DNA of 14,729 nucleotides from Blastocatellia bacterium (GCA_003175865.1 PSRF01000128.1:1-14729), one strand, 5' to 3'; positions 1 to 7,587 are shown, counted from the stretch's first letter. Translations and numbers: made by a program. Notes: generated by a model from the letters alone, not told the origin.

Positions 1-10
1 TTATAACAAA

Positions 11-28
11 GCGGCGCCAGGCCGCCGC
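11..28 (-). terminator. Terminator-like hairpin after the SnoaL-like gene
   Basis: A 6-bp perfect GC stem (GCGGCG / CGCCGC) encloses a 6-nt loop. It starts 11 bases after the TAA of the minus-strand gene and is followed on that strand by TTTGTT. A 12-bp palindrome (ACTCCAAGGAGT, 29-40) lies between the stop codon and the stem. The position and stem fit an intrinsic terminator, but the T-tract is short and interrupted. Confidence 0.5.
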
Positions 29-39
29 ACTCCAAGGAG

Positions 40-552
40 TTACACGGGGATGTTTTCATTCATCGGAATCGAATGATGTTCATGTGTGACAACCCACTGA
101 GCATCGACTTTGGAAAGGCCAACGGTTAAACGAAAATCCAGATCAGATTTCGATCCGTCATGTTGTGTGCCAACGCAGCGCATCAACGCATTCGCGAAAG
201 CGACATCCCTGCCCGCGGTTATTTTCATTTCACAAATTTCGAAAGAGGGCGAGTCTCTATACGACCTATAAAACGAGTCCCAGGTTTTCTTATATGCCTC
301 GATTCCTTTTGTTGATTGAAGCGGCGCCGTTAGATCAAATATGACGATATCGTGAGAGTGATTAGCGAGAATGCCCTTGTAGTTTTTGCGTCGCACTGAC
401 TGCGCCCAATTCTCCAGCAGTTCTCGAATTACCATTTCATTCGTTTTGGTGGAAGAGCCACTCATCAGATCCGACAGATTCGAACTAATTCTTACCATCA
501 TCGCGTTTGCGTCACTCTCGTTCAGTTTTTTGCAAGAGTCTGAGGGACGCAC
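40..552 (-). CDS. SnoaL-like / NTF2-fold (ketosteroid isomerase homolog) protein
   Basis: A 170-aa soluble protein. From about residue 40 to 165 it has the pattern of the SnoaL-like/NTF2 cone fold: an N-terminal helix (VIRELLENWAQSVRRKNYKGI), an acidic segment (HDIVIFDL), a region 'KGIEAYKKTWDSFY', then strands ending in 'QWVVTHEHHSIP'. In this superfamily the fold forms a small-molecule pocket in enzymes or stress-related proteins; the substrate cannot be told from sequence, and it is not evidence for steroid or polyketide chemistry. The longest frame begins with GTG at 552 without a clear ribosome binding site. In-frame ATGs at 501 (GAGAG about 13 bases upstream), 465 or 435 are alternatives, and the first 30-40 residues do not belong to the domain. 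It is divergent from the transporter gene and stands alone. Confidence 0.75.
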   Translation of the reverse strand: MRPSDSCKKLNESDANAMMVRISSNLSDLMSGSSTKTNEMVIRELLENWAQSVRRKNYKGILANHSHDIVIFDLTAPLQSTKGIEAYKKTWDSFYRSYRDSPSFEICEMKITAGRDVAFANALMRCVGTQHDGSKSDLDFRLTVGLSKVDAQWVVTHEHHSIPMNENIPV

Positions 553-681
553 TTATGGATTGGAACCAATAAGTGATGAGCGTCGATTAGGTGTGATGTA
601 AGCGTTCTTGCTGAGGTTGAACGTCTGTTTTCATAAAGAACAACAATGTGAAAGGCTTGATCGCGTGGCCCGAGCGACGGT

Positions 682-711
682 TTGCCTCGAGCGTCTTTCA
701 TTTCGTATCTT
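682..711 (+). promoter_or_regulatory. Candidate sigma70-type promoter of the transporter gene
   Basis: TTGCCT (682-687) and TATCTT (706-711) are separated by 18 bases. A transcript would have a leader of about 30 nt ending in the GGAAAGAAG ribosome binding site. Both boxes deviate from consensus, so this is only a plausible site in the 193-base divergent gap (553-745). Nothing else was recognised in that gap. Confidence 0.25.
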
Positions 712-745
712 GGCCCAGCAATAAAACAAAAAAGGAAAGAAGAAT

Positions 746-2026
746 ATGGTTCATCACGCAATGTCAATCGTGGGTTTCATAATCTTCGCGGGCATTTCCT
801 GGTTGCTTTCCAGCAATCGTCGGAATGTTGCGTGGAAAACGATAACTTCAGGAATCGCACTTCAATTCTTGATTGGTCTGATAATTTTTCGTCTGCCTGT
901 TTCGTATCGAATCCTAATCTGGCTGAACGATGCAGTGGTAGCCTTACTCAATGCATCAAAGGCAGGTTCGGTCTTCCTCTTTGGACCACTCGCGGCTAGC
1001 CCCGGTGAACAGGGGTCCATTGGCTTCATCTTGATGTTTCAGGTTCTTCCGGTGGTGATTTTCTTTTCGGCGGTAACTTCCATGCTCTACCACCTCCGCG
1101 TGTTGCAAATTTTCGTGCGACTCTTCGCCAAACTTTTTCACCGAACGATGAAGATCAGCGGCGCAGAATCGCTTTCAAGCGCAGCCAACATTTTTCTCGG
1201 AATTGAATCAGCGCTGGTGGTTCGACCATACCTTGAGCGGATGACGCGCTCGGAGCTTATGCTCATTCTAACTACTGGCCTGGCAACAGTGGCGTCAAGC
1301 TCACTCGGAGTTTACGTCGCTTTTCTGACTCCGGTGTTTCCACAAGTCGCGGGGCACATGCTTTCAGCCTCTATCCTGGCGATTCCCGCATCTGTGGTTG
1401 CGGCCAAGTTGCTTGTTCCCGAAACTGAAACCCCGGAAACACTCGCCGCTGTTCCTCCTGATGACGAATCGGAGCGATCGAAGAATTTGATAAGCGCGCT
1501 AATTCAGGGTGCAATGGAGGGGCTGAAACTGGCTGCGGGAATCTCAGCCCTGTTGATCGCAATACTCGGAGTCGTTGCTCTCCTCGACAAGTTACTCGGC
1601 GCTCTGGGTTCATTGTTTGGGATGAGCGAACCTCTTTCGATCGTGAGAATTCTGAGTTGGTTCTTTTATCCGTTCGCCTATCTGCTTGGGCTGCAATCGA
1701 GCGATGTTCCAACAGCTGCGCGGTTGTTGGGTGAGCGAGTGATTCTTACAGAAGTTGTCTCATACAACCACTTGGCACAGTTAATCACTAGCGGTCAGAT
1801 AAATGATCCCCGGACTGTTGTAATTCTGACTTATGCACTATGCGGATTCGCACACGTGGCAGCGGTGGCAATCTTTGTAGGTGGCACTGCGGTGCTTGCT
1901 CCTTCTCGACGTGATGACCTCGCGAGCCTCGGCCTACGAGCGCTGCTTGCCGCCACTCTCGCGACGCTGATGACCGGGTCCGTGGCGGGCATCTTCAGCA
2001 GCGGGCAACAAGTTTTATTGCGATAA
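746..2026 (+). CDS. CNT-family (NupC-like) nucleoside transporter homolog, divergent subgroup
   Basis: A 426-aa multi-spanning inner-membrane protein of the concentrative nucleoside transporter family, which couples solute uptake to Na+ or H+. The N-terminal helices are at about 6-22 and 33-50. The signature [14 protein letters not shown] is at 139-152, followed by RPYL (160-163) and a Ser-rich re-entrant stretch ([13 protein letters not shown], 181-193). The C-terminal half holds [11 protein letters not shown] (334-344) and [18 protein letters not shown] (363-380). A hydrophilic Pro/Glu loop lies at about 225-248. Length matches bacterial NupC proteins of about 400 aa. The start is fixed by AAAGGAAAGAAG just before the ATG. 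The usual GQTEAP and GFANxSS contact motifs are changed to GIESA and GFAHVAA, so the substrate may not be an ordinary nucleoside. The gene ends 9 bp from the full-length stop of the convergent rhodanese gene. Confidence 0.9.
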   Translation: MVHHAMSIVGFIIFAGISWLLSSNRRNVAWKTITSGIALQFLIGLIIFRLPVSYRILIWLNDAVVALLNASKAGSVFLFGPLAASPGEQGSIGFILMFQVLPVVIFFSAVTSMLYHLRVLQIFVRLFAKLFHRTMKISGAESLSSAANIFLGIESALVVRPYLERMTRSELMLILTTGLATVASSSLGVYVAFLTPVFPQVAGHMLSASILAIPASVVAAKLLVPETETPETLAAVPPDDESERSKNLISALIQGAMEGLKLAAGISALLIAILGVVALLDKLLGALGSLFGMSEPLSIVRILSWFFYPFAYLLGLQSSDVPTAARLLGERVILTEVVSYNHLAQLITSGQINDPRTVVILTYALCGFAHVAAVAIFVGGTAVLAPSRRDDLASLGLRALLAATLATLMTGSVAGIFSSGQQVLLR

Positions 2027-2035
2027 CGATGCTGA

Positions 2036-2368
2036 TTATTTGGGCTCGACAGGCATGCCTGCCTCGACCCATTGATCAAATCCGCCATACAGAGGATGGA
2101 CATTCTTCCAACCATTGTCACTTAGCACTTGCGCCGCACGGGCGCTCGACGCTTCGTTGGGTCAAGTGCAGTAAGTGATGACTGTGCGATCCCTGGGAAT
2201 TTCATCGAGGTGTTTTTCGACCTCATCAGCCGGAACTCGGATCGCACCTGGTAGTTTCGTCGTGCCTTCGCCCCATGCTTTGGGATTACGTGCGTCAACG
2301 AACGTGAACAGTTCGCCACGATCCATCCGCTGCCTCAATTCATCAACTGTGACTCTAGTTGGTTCCAT
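2036..2368 (-). CDS. Rhodanese-domain protein, probable selenoprotein (in-frame TGA at 2162-2164 as Sec)
   Basis: A single rhodanese-like domain, the sulfurtransferase fold that carries sulfur or does thiol redox chemistry on an active-site Cys. The ATG at 2368 has a strong ribosome binding site (GGGAGG, about 8 bases upstream). Residues 1-68 run VTVDELRQRM, FVDARNPKAWGEG, LPGAIRVPADEV, RTVITYCT and then reach TGA. The same frame continues for 41 sense codons (PNEASSARAAQVL, then GWKNVHPLYGGFDQWVEAGMP) to TAA at 2036-2038. This is exactly the second half of the domain, giving 110 aa in all. Relatives read Y-C-x-C-P-N-E-A-S-S-A-R here, so TGA replaces the second Cys and gives C-T-U-P-N-E. A SECIS-like hairpin follows at the expected distance. 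Termination at TGA would leave 68 aa without the last helices and strand. Alternatives are a TGC-to-TGA nonsense mutation or a base-call error. The domain family is certain; Sec decoding is inferred. Confidence 0.8.
2131..2145 (-). promoter_or_regulatory. Candidate bacterial SECIS hairpin of the rhodanese gene
   Basis: On the minus strand, 16 nt after the in-frame TGA, the RNA reads GCGCC-CGUGC-GGCGC: a perfect 5-bp GC stem closing a 5-nt loop with G at the second loop position. From TGA to loop is 21 nt. Bacterial SECIS elements recognised by SelB typically lie within the coding region directly after UGA, with a small apical loop carrying a G in its first two bases and a UGA-to-loop spacing of about 16-37 nt, so this fits. 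An outer AGC/GCU pairing across an internal loop could lengthen the stem. Caution: the stem overlaps codons for a conserved S-A-R-A-A segment that is GC-rich anyway. Confidence 0.6.
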
Positions 2369-2662
2369 TGGTTAACCTCCCTTGTTCATTCAGCCACTTC
2401 GTCACGAATCGGTTCACTTTGACTCCTCGAGTGACACCAAAGCGAACGCTTCATAGAGTCAAACCAAGGCGAATAATGCGCGGCTGAGTTCGGAGCGTTA
2501 ACGACGCAACGTCGATGCCGAGCGTTCGATTGAGTTTAGAATCTAGGACCAGTCGTCAGCAGACTACACCGAATTCCTGAATGCTTAAGCTTATTGCTAC
2601 CTTTTATAATCATCGCGAAATCTTGTGGAAACCTTTCGTGGTAGAAATGGAATCTCAAAGCG
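2369..2662. other. Divergent intergenic region with nested inverted repeats
   Basis: This 294-base gap between the rhodanese and beta-helix genes shows no convincing ORF. An 8-bp perfect inverted repeat TTTGACTC (2418-2425) / GAGTCAAA (2456-2463) encloses a small hairpin with arms AAGCG/CGCTT (2440-2451) and a short dyad ACTC-CTC-GAGT (2422-2432). On the minus strand this would form a closed, branched leader structure 50-95 nt before the rhodanese start codon. It could be an operator, a structured leader or chance. The promoter candidate for the beta-helix gene is listed separately. Confidence 0.4.
2605..2610 (+). promoter_or_regulatory. Consensus -10 box (TATAAT) upstream of the beta-helix gene
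   Basis: A perfect TATAAT lies 53 bases before the proposed start codon at 2663. No good -35 box sits 16-18 bases upstream (the sequence there is around TGCTTAAG), and there is no TG extension. If used, the leader would be roughly 45 nt. Confidence 0.3.
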
Positions 2663-4138
2663 ATGCAGCTGAAGAAATTACTTCTAATCGCAACGCTCTC
2701 GATGCTGTTTGGCATCAACAACAACTCAACGCAGATATCAACCACCACAGGCCCAACTCAAGCTCCGCCCCCTTATCCAACGCCGAGCTACGATCCGGCT
2801 AGTTACGTTCCTCAGATCCCACGAGGAAAGACAGTGACGGTGAGTGGTGAAAACCTCGCGGACAAGATTCAGGCCGCACAAGACGATCAAAACGTGGTCA
2901 CTGTAAAAATTGAAGGTGGCGGATCGATTTCAAAGCAAGTCACACTTCGCAAGCATACAGTCTTCGACAGTTCTACCTACTCCTGCGATGTACAAGGAGT
3001 AACCGATCAAGGTCAGTTTCTCATTGCCGACGGAGTAACGGTTGAAGGTACATGGCGAATGCCACAAGATGTAGTTGACTATTTCAAACTCGGCAATGGA
3101 AAGAATTCGCGTGACCCTTATTTACTGAAAGTCCAGGCGCTCACCGCGGAACAATTAGCCGGCATGGGAACGACCATTCTGGAACCGACCTTTGCCAACG
3201 GTAAACTTCCAGCGATCGAAGTCTTTCAGGCTTTGGGTGATTCTGTTGCTTCACATACAGGCACGGCTCGAGACATTGCAGTCATCGGATTTCACGTTAA
3301 GGGCAGACAGAAAGTTTATGACGGTGGTGTGCGATCAACGATCCTGTTTGGTAACTGCGTCAGGTGCACAGCTCAGAATAATTATCTGGAAGACACCGGC
3401 TCGATAGGGATCACTTTCGGTGGTTCTGCTTTGGAGAAAAACAACTATTCAAATCAGGGATTGATCTGGCACAACCTCGCATCAGGAGTAGCCGCCGCTA
3501 ACTTCGCAGCAATCAATTCAGAGAAATTACTTGTAATCGAAAACTATGTTCGTCGTCCCGGTCATCACAACCCCAGATTTGGCGGTGGAGTGTGCGGCTT
3601 CGATTTGGAGACTAACAGCACTGCAGATCATTCTAAGAACATCGGTGTCTATAACAATCTGTTTGATTACGAAGACGCGGCATTCGAGTCAGTTGGTAAT
3701 GCAATATGCTTGCAGGATCCGTATCACGGAGAAAATCATGGGAAAGTGACTGCGGCGAACAACATCGCGATCGGAGGACGCGAAGATCGGGTCCATCGCT
3801 ACATGTCCAATGGACTATTTCTCGTCGGGTTGAATCAGTGCGAAATTGTCAATAACTATGTCTTCAGAACGGGACAGAATGCGATACAAGCCTATGCCTT
3901 AAAGGGATGCGTAATTCAGGACAACGATTTTGAGTCTACGGGAGGCGGTGGCAACTCAACAGTCGTGCTCAACAGCGTTCTGGATACTGTCATTCGCAGA
4001 AACCACTTCCGCTCGAGGCCAGGATTAGGGATCAACGTACAGGCTGGAATTGAAGACAAGTGTGGCAAGGCGAACGTCATTGAAGATAATCGTGTCGATG
4101 GGGTCGCCACGAAACAACCACCTCCAGTATGCCCTTAA
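2663..4138 (+). CDS. Exported right-handed parallel beta-helix (PbH1-repeat) protein
   Basis: A 491-aa protein beginning with a basic, hydrophobic export signal (MQLKKLLLIATLSMLFGI), then a Ser/Thr/Pro-rich linker (about 20-50) and a globular part (about 55-190). From about 195 to the end come repeated strand-turn-Asn units typical of parallel beta-helices: CTAQNNYLEDTG, IENYVRRPGHH, IGVYNNLFDYED, VTAANNIAIGG, CEIVNNYVFRTGQNAI, CVIQDNDFESTGG, TVIRRNHFRS, NVIEDNRVDG. The Asn ladder is the hallmark of the pectate-lyase-like/NosD superfamily, whose members bind or cleave polysaccharides, but no specific catalytic set was recognised, so no enzymatic name is given. The start follows GGAATCTCAAAGCG, a weak ribosome binding site; no better start keeps the signal intact. 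It lies 84 bp before the permease gene on the same strand, and no functional link to it is evident. Confidence 0.8.
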   Translation: MQLKKLLLIATLSMLFGINNNSTQISTTTGPTQAPPPYPTPSYDPASYVPQIPRGKTVTVSGENLADKIQAAQDDQNVVTVKIEGGGSISKQVTLRKHTVFDSSTYSCDVQGVTDQGQFLIADGVTVEGTWRMPQDVVDYFKLGNGKNSRDPYLLKVQALTAEQLAGMGTTILEPTFANGKLPAIEVFQALGDSVASHTGTARDIAVIGFHVKGRQKVYDGGVRSTILFGNCVRCTAQNNYLEDTGSIGITFGGSALEKNNYSNQGLIWHNLASGVAAANFAAINSEKLLVIENYVRRPGHHNPRFGGGVCGFDLETNSTADHSKNIGVYNNLFDYEDAAFESVGNAICLQDPYHGENHGKVTAANNIAIGGREDRVHRYMSNGLFLVGLNQCEIVNNYVFRTGQNAIQAYALKGCVIQDNDFESTGGGGNSTVVLNSVLDTVIRRNHFRSRPGLGINVQAGIEDKCGKANVIEDNRVDGVATKQPPPVCP

Positions 4139-4222
4139 TACCGGTTCTCCCTGATCTCTATGGATTGTTTTCTCTCAAAAAACCTTGGCGGAATATTGGA
4201 GAGAGTCTAAACTGCCGCCACT

Positions 4223-6715
4223 ATGTTGACTGACATCTCCTACGCGTTCCGCACGCTGCGCAAGAGTCCCATATTCACAATTACAGTGGTCGTCACGATC
4301 GCCCTGGCAATCGGTGCCAGCACTGCAATCTTCAGCGTCACTAACGGTGTCCTGTTGCGGAAACTGCCCTACAAGAATCCAGACCGTCTGGTCCTGGCGT
4401 GCAGCGATCTGCAGAAGCGGAACGTCAAAGACTTCCCGCTTTCCAATGTCGATTTCCTCGACCTGCGCAACGGCGCAAACAATAATTTCGAAGACTTCGC
4501 GGCTGTCAATACCGGTCGCGTGACGCTTCCTGGTTTGGACAACCAGCCTGAGCGCGTTCGCATAGCAGGCGTATCAATTAACTTTTTCAAAATGATGGGT
4601 GCGTCGATCATCGCGGGCCGAGATTTTCAAGACTCTGATGGAACACCCCAACCCGTTCAACCAGCGCCACAGGGAGGCAATGCTCCTGCAGCTAATGCTC
4701 CACCTCCACTGCCGACCATGGCGATCCTCAGCAATGAATACTTCCAACAACGCTTCGGCGGTGATAGATCGATAATTGGTAAGACTCTTCCAGTGTCTGC
4801 AGCATTTGGACCACCGCCCGTTATCGTCGGTGTTCTGGCGCCAGGTTTTGAATTGCTGTTTCCGCCGCAAGCGAATGTGGAACAGTTTCCGAGTGTCTGG
4901 CTTGCTGCACGCATTCCTTACGACGTAGACAACCGCAACAACGTGCAGTGGCGTGCTATTGGGCGCCTGAGACCGGGCGCTTCGCTCGCATCAGCCCAAG
5001 CCGAAGCCGAAACAGTCGCTCAGAAAATTCGCGACGAAAACACAATCGCGCGAACAGCCGGTCAATACTTCCGGCTTGTCCCAATGAAGCAGCACCTTGT
5101 TGACGAGGTTAGACCAGCGATTCTCGCGCTCATGGGTGCAGTCATTTTCTTGTTACTGATTGCGTGTGCAAATGTCGCGAACCTGATGTTGGTGAGAGCT
5201 TCATCGCGCGAGCGAGAGTTGGCGGTCCGCGCCGCGTTGGGTGCCGGTTGGTGGCAGTTAGTTCGTCAAACACTTGCGGAGGCGATCGTGATCGCCGCAG
5301 TCGGAACAGTTATCGGAGTGGGGCTTGCATATTTAGGTATCCGCCAACTTCTTATTATTGCGCCGGCGAATCTGCCGCGCTTGAATGCGATCGGAATTGA
5401 TCTGCAGGTATTAGTTTTCTCTGTTTTAGCAGGACTGTTGTCTGCTGTGCTTTTTGGAGTAGTACCGGCACTTAGGACTGCCAAGCCAAACGTGATGGAT
5501 ACATTGCGATCCGCAGGACGAAGCGCCGCACTTGGTGCTGCCGGACTCCGTAACGGCGTTGTAGTCGTAGAGGTGGCGCTCGCCTTTGTACTTCTGATTG
5601 GTTCGGGATTGATGTTTCGCACGTTCCTGAATATCCAACGAGTGAATCTGGGCTTTGATCCGCGGGGACTGTTAACGTTTCAACTGCTCGGCAACGTTGG
5701 CAAGACGCCTGAGGAAACGGCTAACTTCAAGCGCCAGCTTCGCGAGCAACTCAACGCGATTCCCGGTGTACACAGTGTTACTGCTTCATTTCCCTTGCCA
5801 CTTGCGGGTGGGTTTAGTCCGGTGCGTTGGGGCGGAGCCGAAGCTCAAAGCGATCCATCAAAGTTTCAAGCTGCCGATCTTCAGATAGTTCTTCCCGGTT
5901 ATTTTGAGGCGATGGGAACTAAACTTCTTGCTGGACGAACGTTCACGCAGGACGACAGTGCGCCTGACCGGAACCTATTGATAGTTGATCAAGCACTCGC
6001 CGCCAAGGCATTTCCAAACGAGTCAGCTGTTGGCAAGCGGATTCTTTTCCGCGTTCGCAAAAATGAAGCTGAATGGGGAGAGATCATTGGTGTGGTCGCC
6101 CATCAGCGAAACACTTCATTGATCGAACCGGGAAGGGAACAACTGTACGTCACCGACGGATATCTGAACCACCGTGCTGCTAACTGGTGGGCGTTAAGGA
6201 CCGATGGAGATCCAGCTGCACTTGCGAACACGGTTCGCGAAGTAGTCAAGAAACAGGGCAAGGAGACCTTTATCAATCAAATGCAGCCGATGGACTCGCT
6301 CGTGGTCCTAGCCCAGGCACAGACACGCTTTTCGTTGTTACTGATCGGCGTGTTCTCTACGATTGCAGCGCTGCTAGCCGGTGTGGGTTTGTATGGCGTA
6401 CTTGCTACGTTGGTCCGTCAACGAACTGCGGAGATTGGAGTGCGGATGGCTTTGGGTGCAGCGCCCTCACGCATTTTCCGTTTGATGGTAGGGAAGGGAA
6501 TTTATCTTAGCGCGATTGGGATTGCGATCGGTCTACTCGGATCATTTGCATTTACGCGCATACTGGCGACCATGCTCGTCGAGGTCAAACCGACGGATCC
6601 TTTAACGATCGTCTCAGTCGCGGTGTTGTTCCTGTTGATTGCTGTTATGGCGTCATGGCTCCCAGCTGTGAGGGCCGCAGGACTAGATCCAACTACCGCG
6701 TTGAGGAATGAATAG
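4223..6715 (+). CDS. ADOP-family MacB/FtsX-type ABC transporter permease (no ATPase gene nearby)
   Basis: An 830-aa permease with two tandem MacB_PCD + FtsX units, the layout of the acidobacterial duplicated orphan permease family. Unit 1: helix at about 19-40, periplasmic domain (about 48-290), helices at about 299-322, 352-373 and 394-416. Unit 2: helix at about 445-467, periplasmic domain (about 475-700), helices at about 703-731, 759-780 and 794-812. The duplicated FtsX motif appears as RELAVRAALGAG (331-342) and TAEIGVRMALGAAP (735-748). The N-terminus 'DISYAFRTLRKSPIFT' is typical of the family. Such permeases are expected to work with a MacB-like ATPase in lipoprotein/lipid handling, export or mechanotransmission; none is encoded here and the cargo is unknown. 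A Pro/Ala/Gln-rich insert (141-165) interrupts the first periplasmic domain. The start ATG has only a distant GGAGAG. Confidence 0.92.
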   Translation: MLTDISYAFRTLRKSPIFTITVVVTIALAIGASTAIFSVTNGVLLRKLPYKNPDRLVLACSDLQKRNVKDFPLSNVDFLDLRNGANNNFEDFAAVNTGRVTLPGLDNQPERVRIAGVSINFFKMMGASIIAGRDFQDSDGTPQPVQPAPQGGNAPAANAPPPLPTMAILSNEYFQQRFGGDRSIIGKTLPVSAAFGPPPVIVGVLAPGFELLFPPQANVEQFPSVWLAARIPYDVDNRNNVQWRAIGRLRPGASLASAQAEAETVAQKIRDENTIARTAGQYFRLVPMKQHLVDEVRPAILALMGAVIFLLLIACANVANLMLVRASSRERELAVRAALGAGWWQLVRQTLAEAIVIAAVGTVIGVGLAYLGIRQLLIIAPANLPRLNAIGIDLQVLVFSVLAGLLSAVLFGVVPALRTAKPNVMDTLRSAGRSAALGAAGLRNGVVVVEVALAFVLLIGSGLMFRTFLNIQRVNLGFDPRGLLTFQLLGNVGKTPEETANFKRQLREQLNAIPGVHSVTASFPLPLAGGFSPVRWGGAEAQSDPSKFQAADLQIVLPGYFEAMGTKLLAGRTFTQDDSAPDRNLLIVDQALAAKAFPNESAVGKRILFRVRKNEAEWGEIIGVVAHQRNTSLIEPGREQLYVTDGYLNHRAANWWALRTDGDPAALANTVREVVKKQGKETFINQMQPMDSLVVLAQAQTRFSLLLIGVFSTIAALLAGVGLYGVLATLVRQRTAEIGVRMALGAAPSRIFRLMVGKGIYLSAIGIAIGLLGSFAFTRILATMLVEVKPTDPLTIVSVAVLFLLIAVMASWLPAVRAAGLDPTTALRNE

Positions 6716-6733
6716 ATAATAATTCCCCAGTCA

Positions 6734-6765
6734 GAGACTGTTTTCAAAAATAGTGTCAGCTTTTT
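6734..6765 (+). terminator. Candidate Rho-independent terminator after the permease gene
   Basis: The stem GA-g-ACTGTTT / AAATAGT-g-TC has 9 pairs, one of them G-U, with one internal G-G mismatch. It closes a TCAA loop and is followed three bases later by TTTTT. It starts 18 bases after the permease stop. The AT-rich stem is weaker than usual. Confidence 0.45.
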
Positions 6766-6892
6766 GTTCCTGCTAGTTTGTGGATCGTCTATTTACTCAA
6801 ACAGAAGAACGATCAACGAAAATCACGCGAAGTAACACGAATGTCGCCCAACAGCAAACTCGAGCCTGATGCAGTCTCTCCTTGCAGTGGGA

Positions 6893-7573
6893 TTACGTCG
6901 CAAAGGACTTCCGTTCATTACTAAATCCTCTCACGATCAACCACACTGCCAATGCAAGATAGACGATTCCGAGCGGCAAACCCATCAACGTCATCGGAGG
7001 AGTCGGATAGGGAATGAACTGTGGCAACGTAATGCCGAAAATTTGAAGCAATGAGCCCAGCGGTAATAGCACCGCCAATGTTTGCGGCACGACCGTGGAT
7101 CGCCAAAGCATTACGCCAAGCAGAAACATCCAACTCACCATGATCAGCAAATGCGTATAGTGCACCCACTTCCAAATCATTCGCAGTCCAATACCAGTGA
7201 CGTGGAATAGACTCACTTCGCCTGCATTCGCCTTTGCATATTCACGACTGAACGTGAAAAGCGACATCCACGTCGCGTTCTCAACACATTGCAATGCGAA
7301 ATTCGCAATTGCCAGAGCGATCAACCATGTCGCGAAAGTAAAGCTGTATTCGCGGAAGGTAGACCAACCGTTGAGCGCGATCGCGATCGTGAGTGCGCCA
7401 CCGAGAAAAAGAAGCATTACGGCTAGCCTGACCTGAGCGCCATTAACAAGAGCGCTTGCGTCGAAGGAGGCACCAAGCGGACGCAGAATTATGTACGGCG
7501 TCGTCAGACCAACTATGAGATGAAGTAGGATCAGAATGCCGATGACTCGTCCAGTGTTCGTGGGGGAACGCAT
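6893..7573 (-). CDS. DUF4386-like multi-spanning membrane protein
   Basis: A 226-aa integral membrane protein with about six hydrophobic helices: at the N-terminus (VIGILILLHLIVGLTTPYII), then RLAVMLLFLGGALTIAIAL, SFTFATWLIALAIANFAL, a pair around HYTHLLIMVSWMFLLGVML and TLAVLLPLGSLLQIFGI, and the C-terminal MGLPLGIVYLALAVWLIV. The layout and length (about 220-240 aa) resemble DUF4386 proteins, which have no established function; the assignment comes from overall pattern, not a signature motif. The ATG at 7573 is chosen because AGGAGG lies 6 bases upstream, although the frame stays open to an upstream ATG at 7612. It is convergent with the permease gene. A 10-bp palindrome ACATGCATGT (7605-7614) lies about 30 bases upstream of the start. 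Confidence 0.7.
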   Translation of the reverse strand: MRSPTNTGRVIGILILLHLIVGLTTPYIILRPLGASFDASALVNGAQVRLAVMLLFLGGALTIAIALNGWSTFREYSFTFATWLIALAIANFALQCVENATWMSLFTFSREYAKANAGEVSLFHVTGIGLRMIWKWVHYTHLLIMVSWMFLLGVMLWRSTVVPQTLAVLLPLGSLLQIFGITLPQFIPYPTPPMTLMGLPLGIVYLALAVWLIVRGFSNERKSFAT

Positions 7574-7587
7574 GTGTAACCTCCTGG
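7567..7587 (-). promoter_or_regulatory. Ribosome binding site deciding the DUF4386-like start
   Basis: On the minus strand CCAGGAGGTTACAC precedes the ATG at 7573. This is a near-perfect Shine-Dalgarno sequence with 6-base spacing. It rules in favour of this start over the ATG 39 bases upstream, which would add an Arg-rich stretch before the first membrane helix. Confidence 0.75.

Noticed and set aside
2042..2070. Imperfect dyad around AGGCATGCCT at the junction of the two convergent genes as a shared terminator
   Set aside because: It lies inside the rhodanese reading frame, the stem is interrupted by bulges, and neither side has a T-tract.
2036..2368. Rhodanese as a plain pseudogene
   Set aside because: Kept as an alternative but not preferred: a random nonsense mutation would rarely hit exactly the motif Cys, leave the distal frame intact, and be followed by a SECIS-like hairpin at the right spacing.
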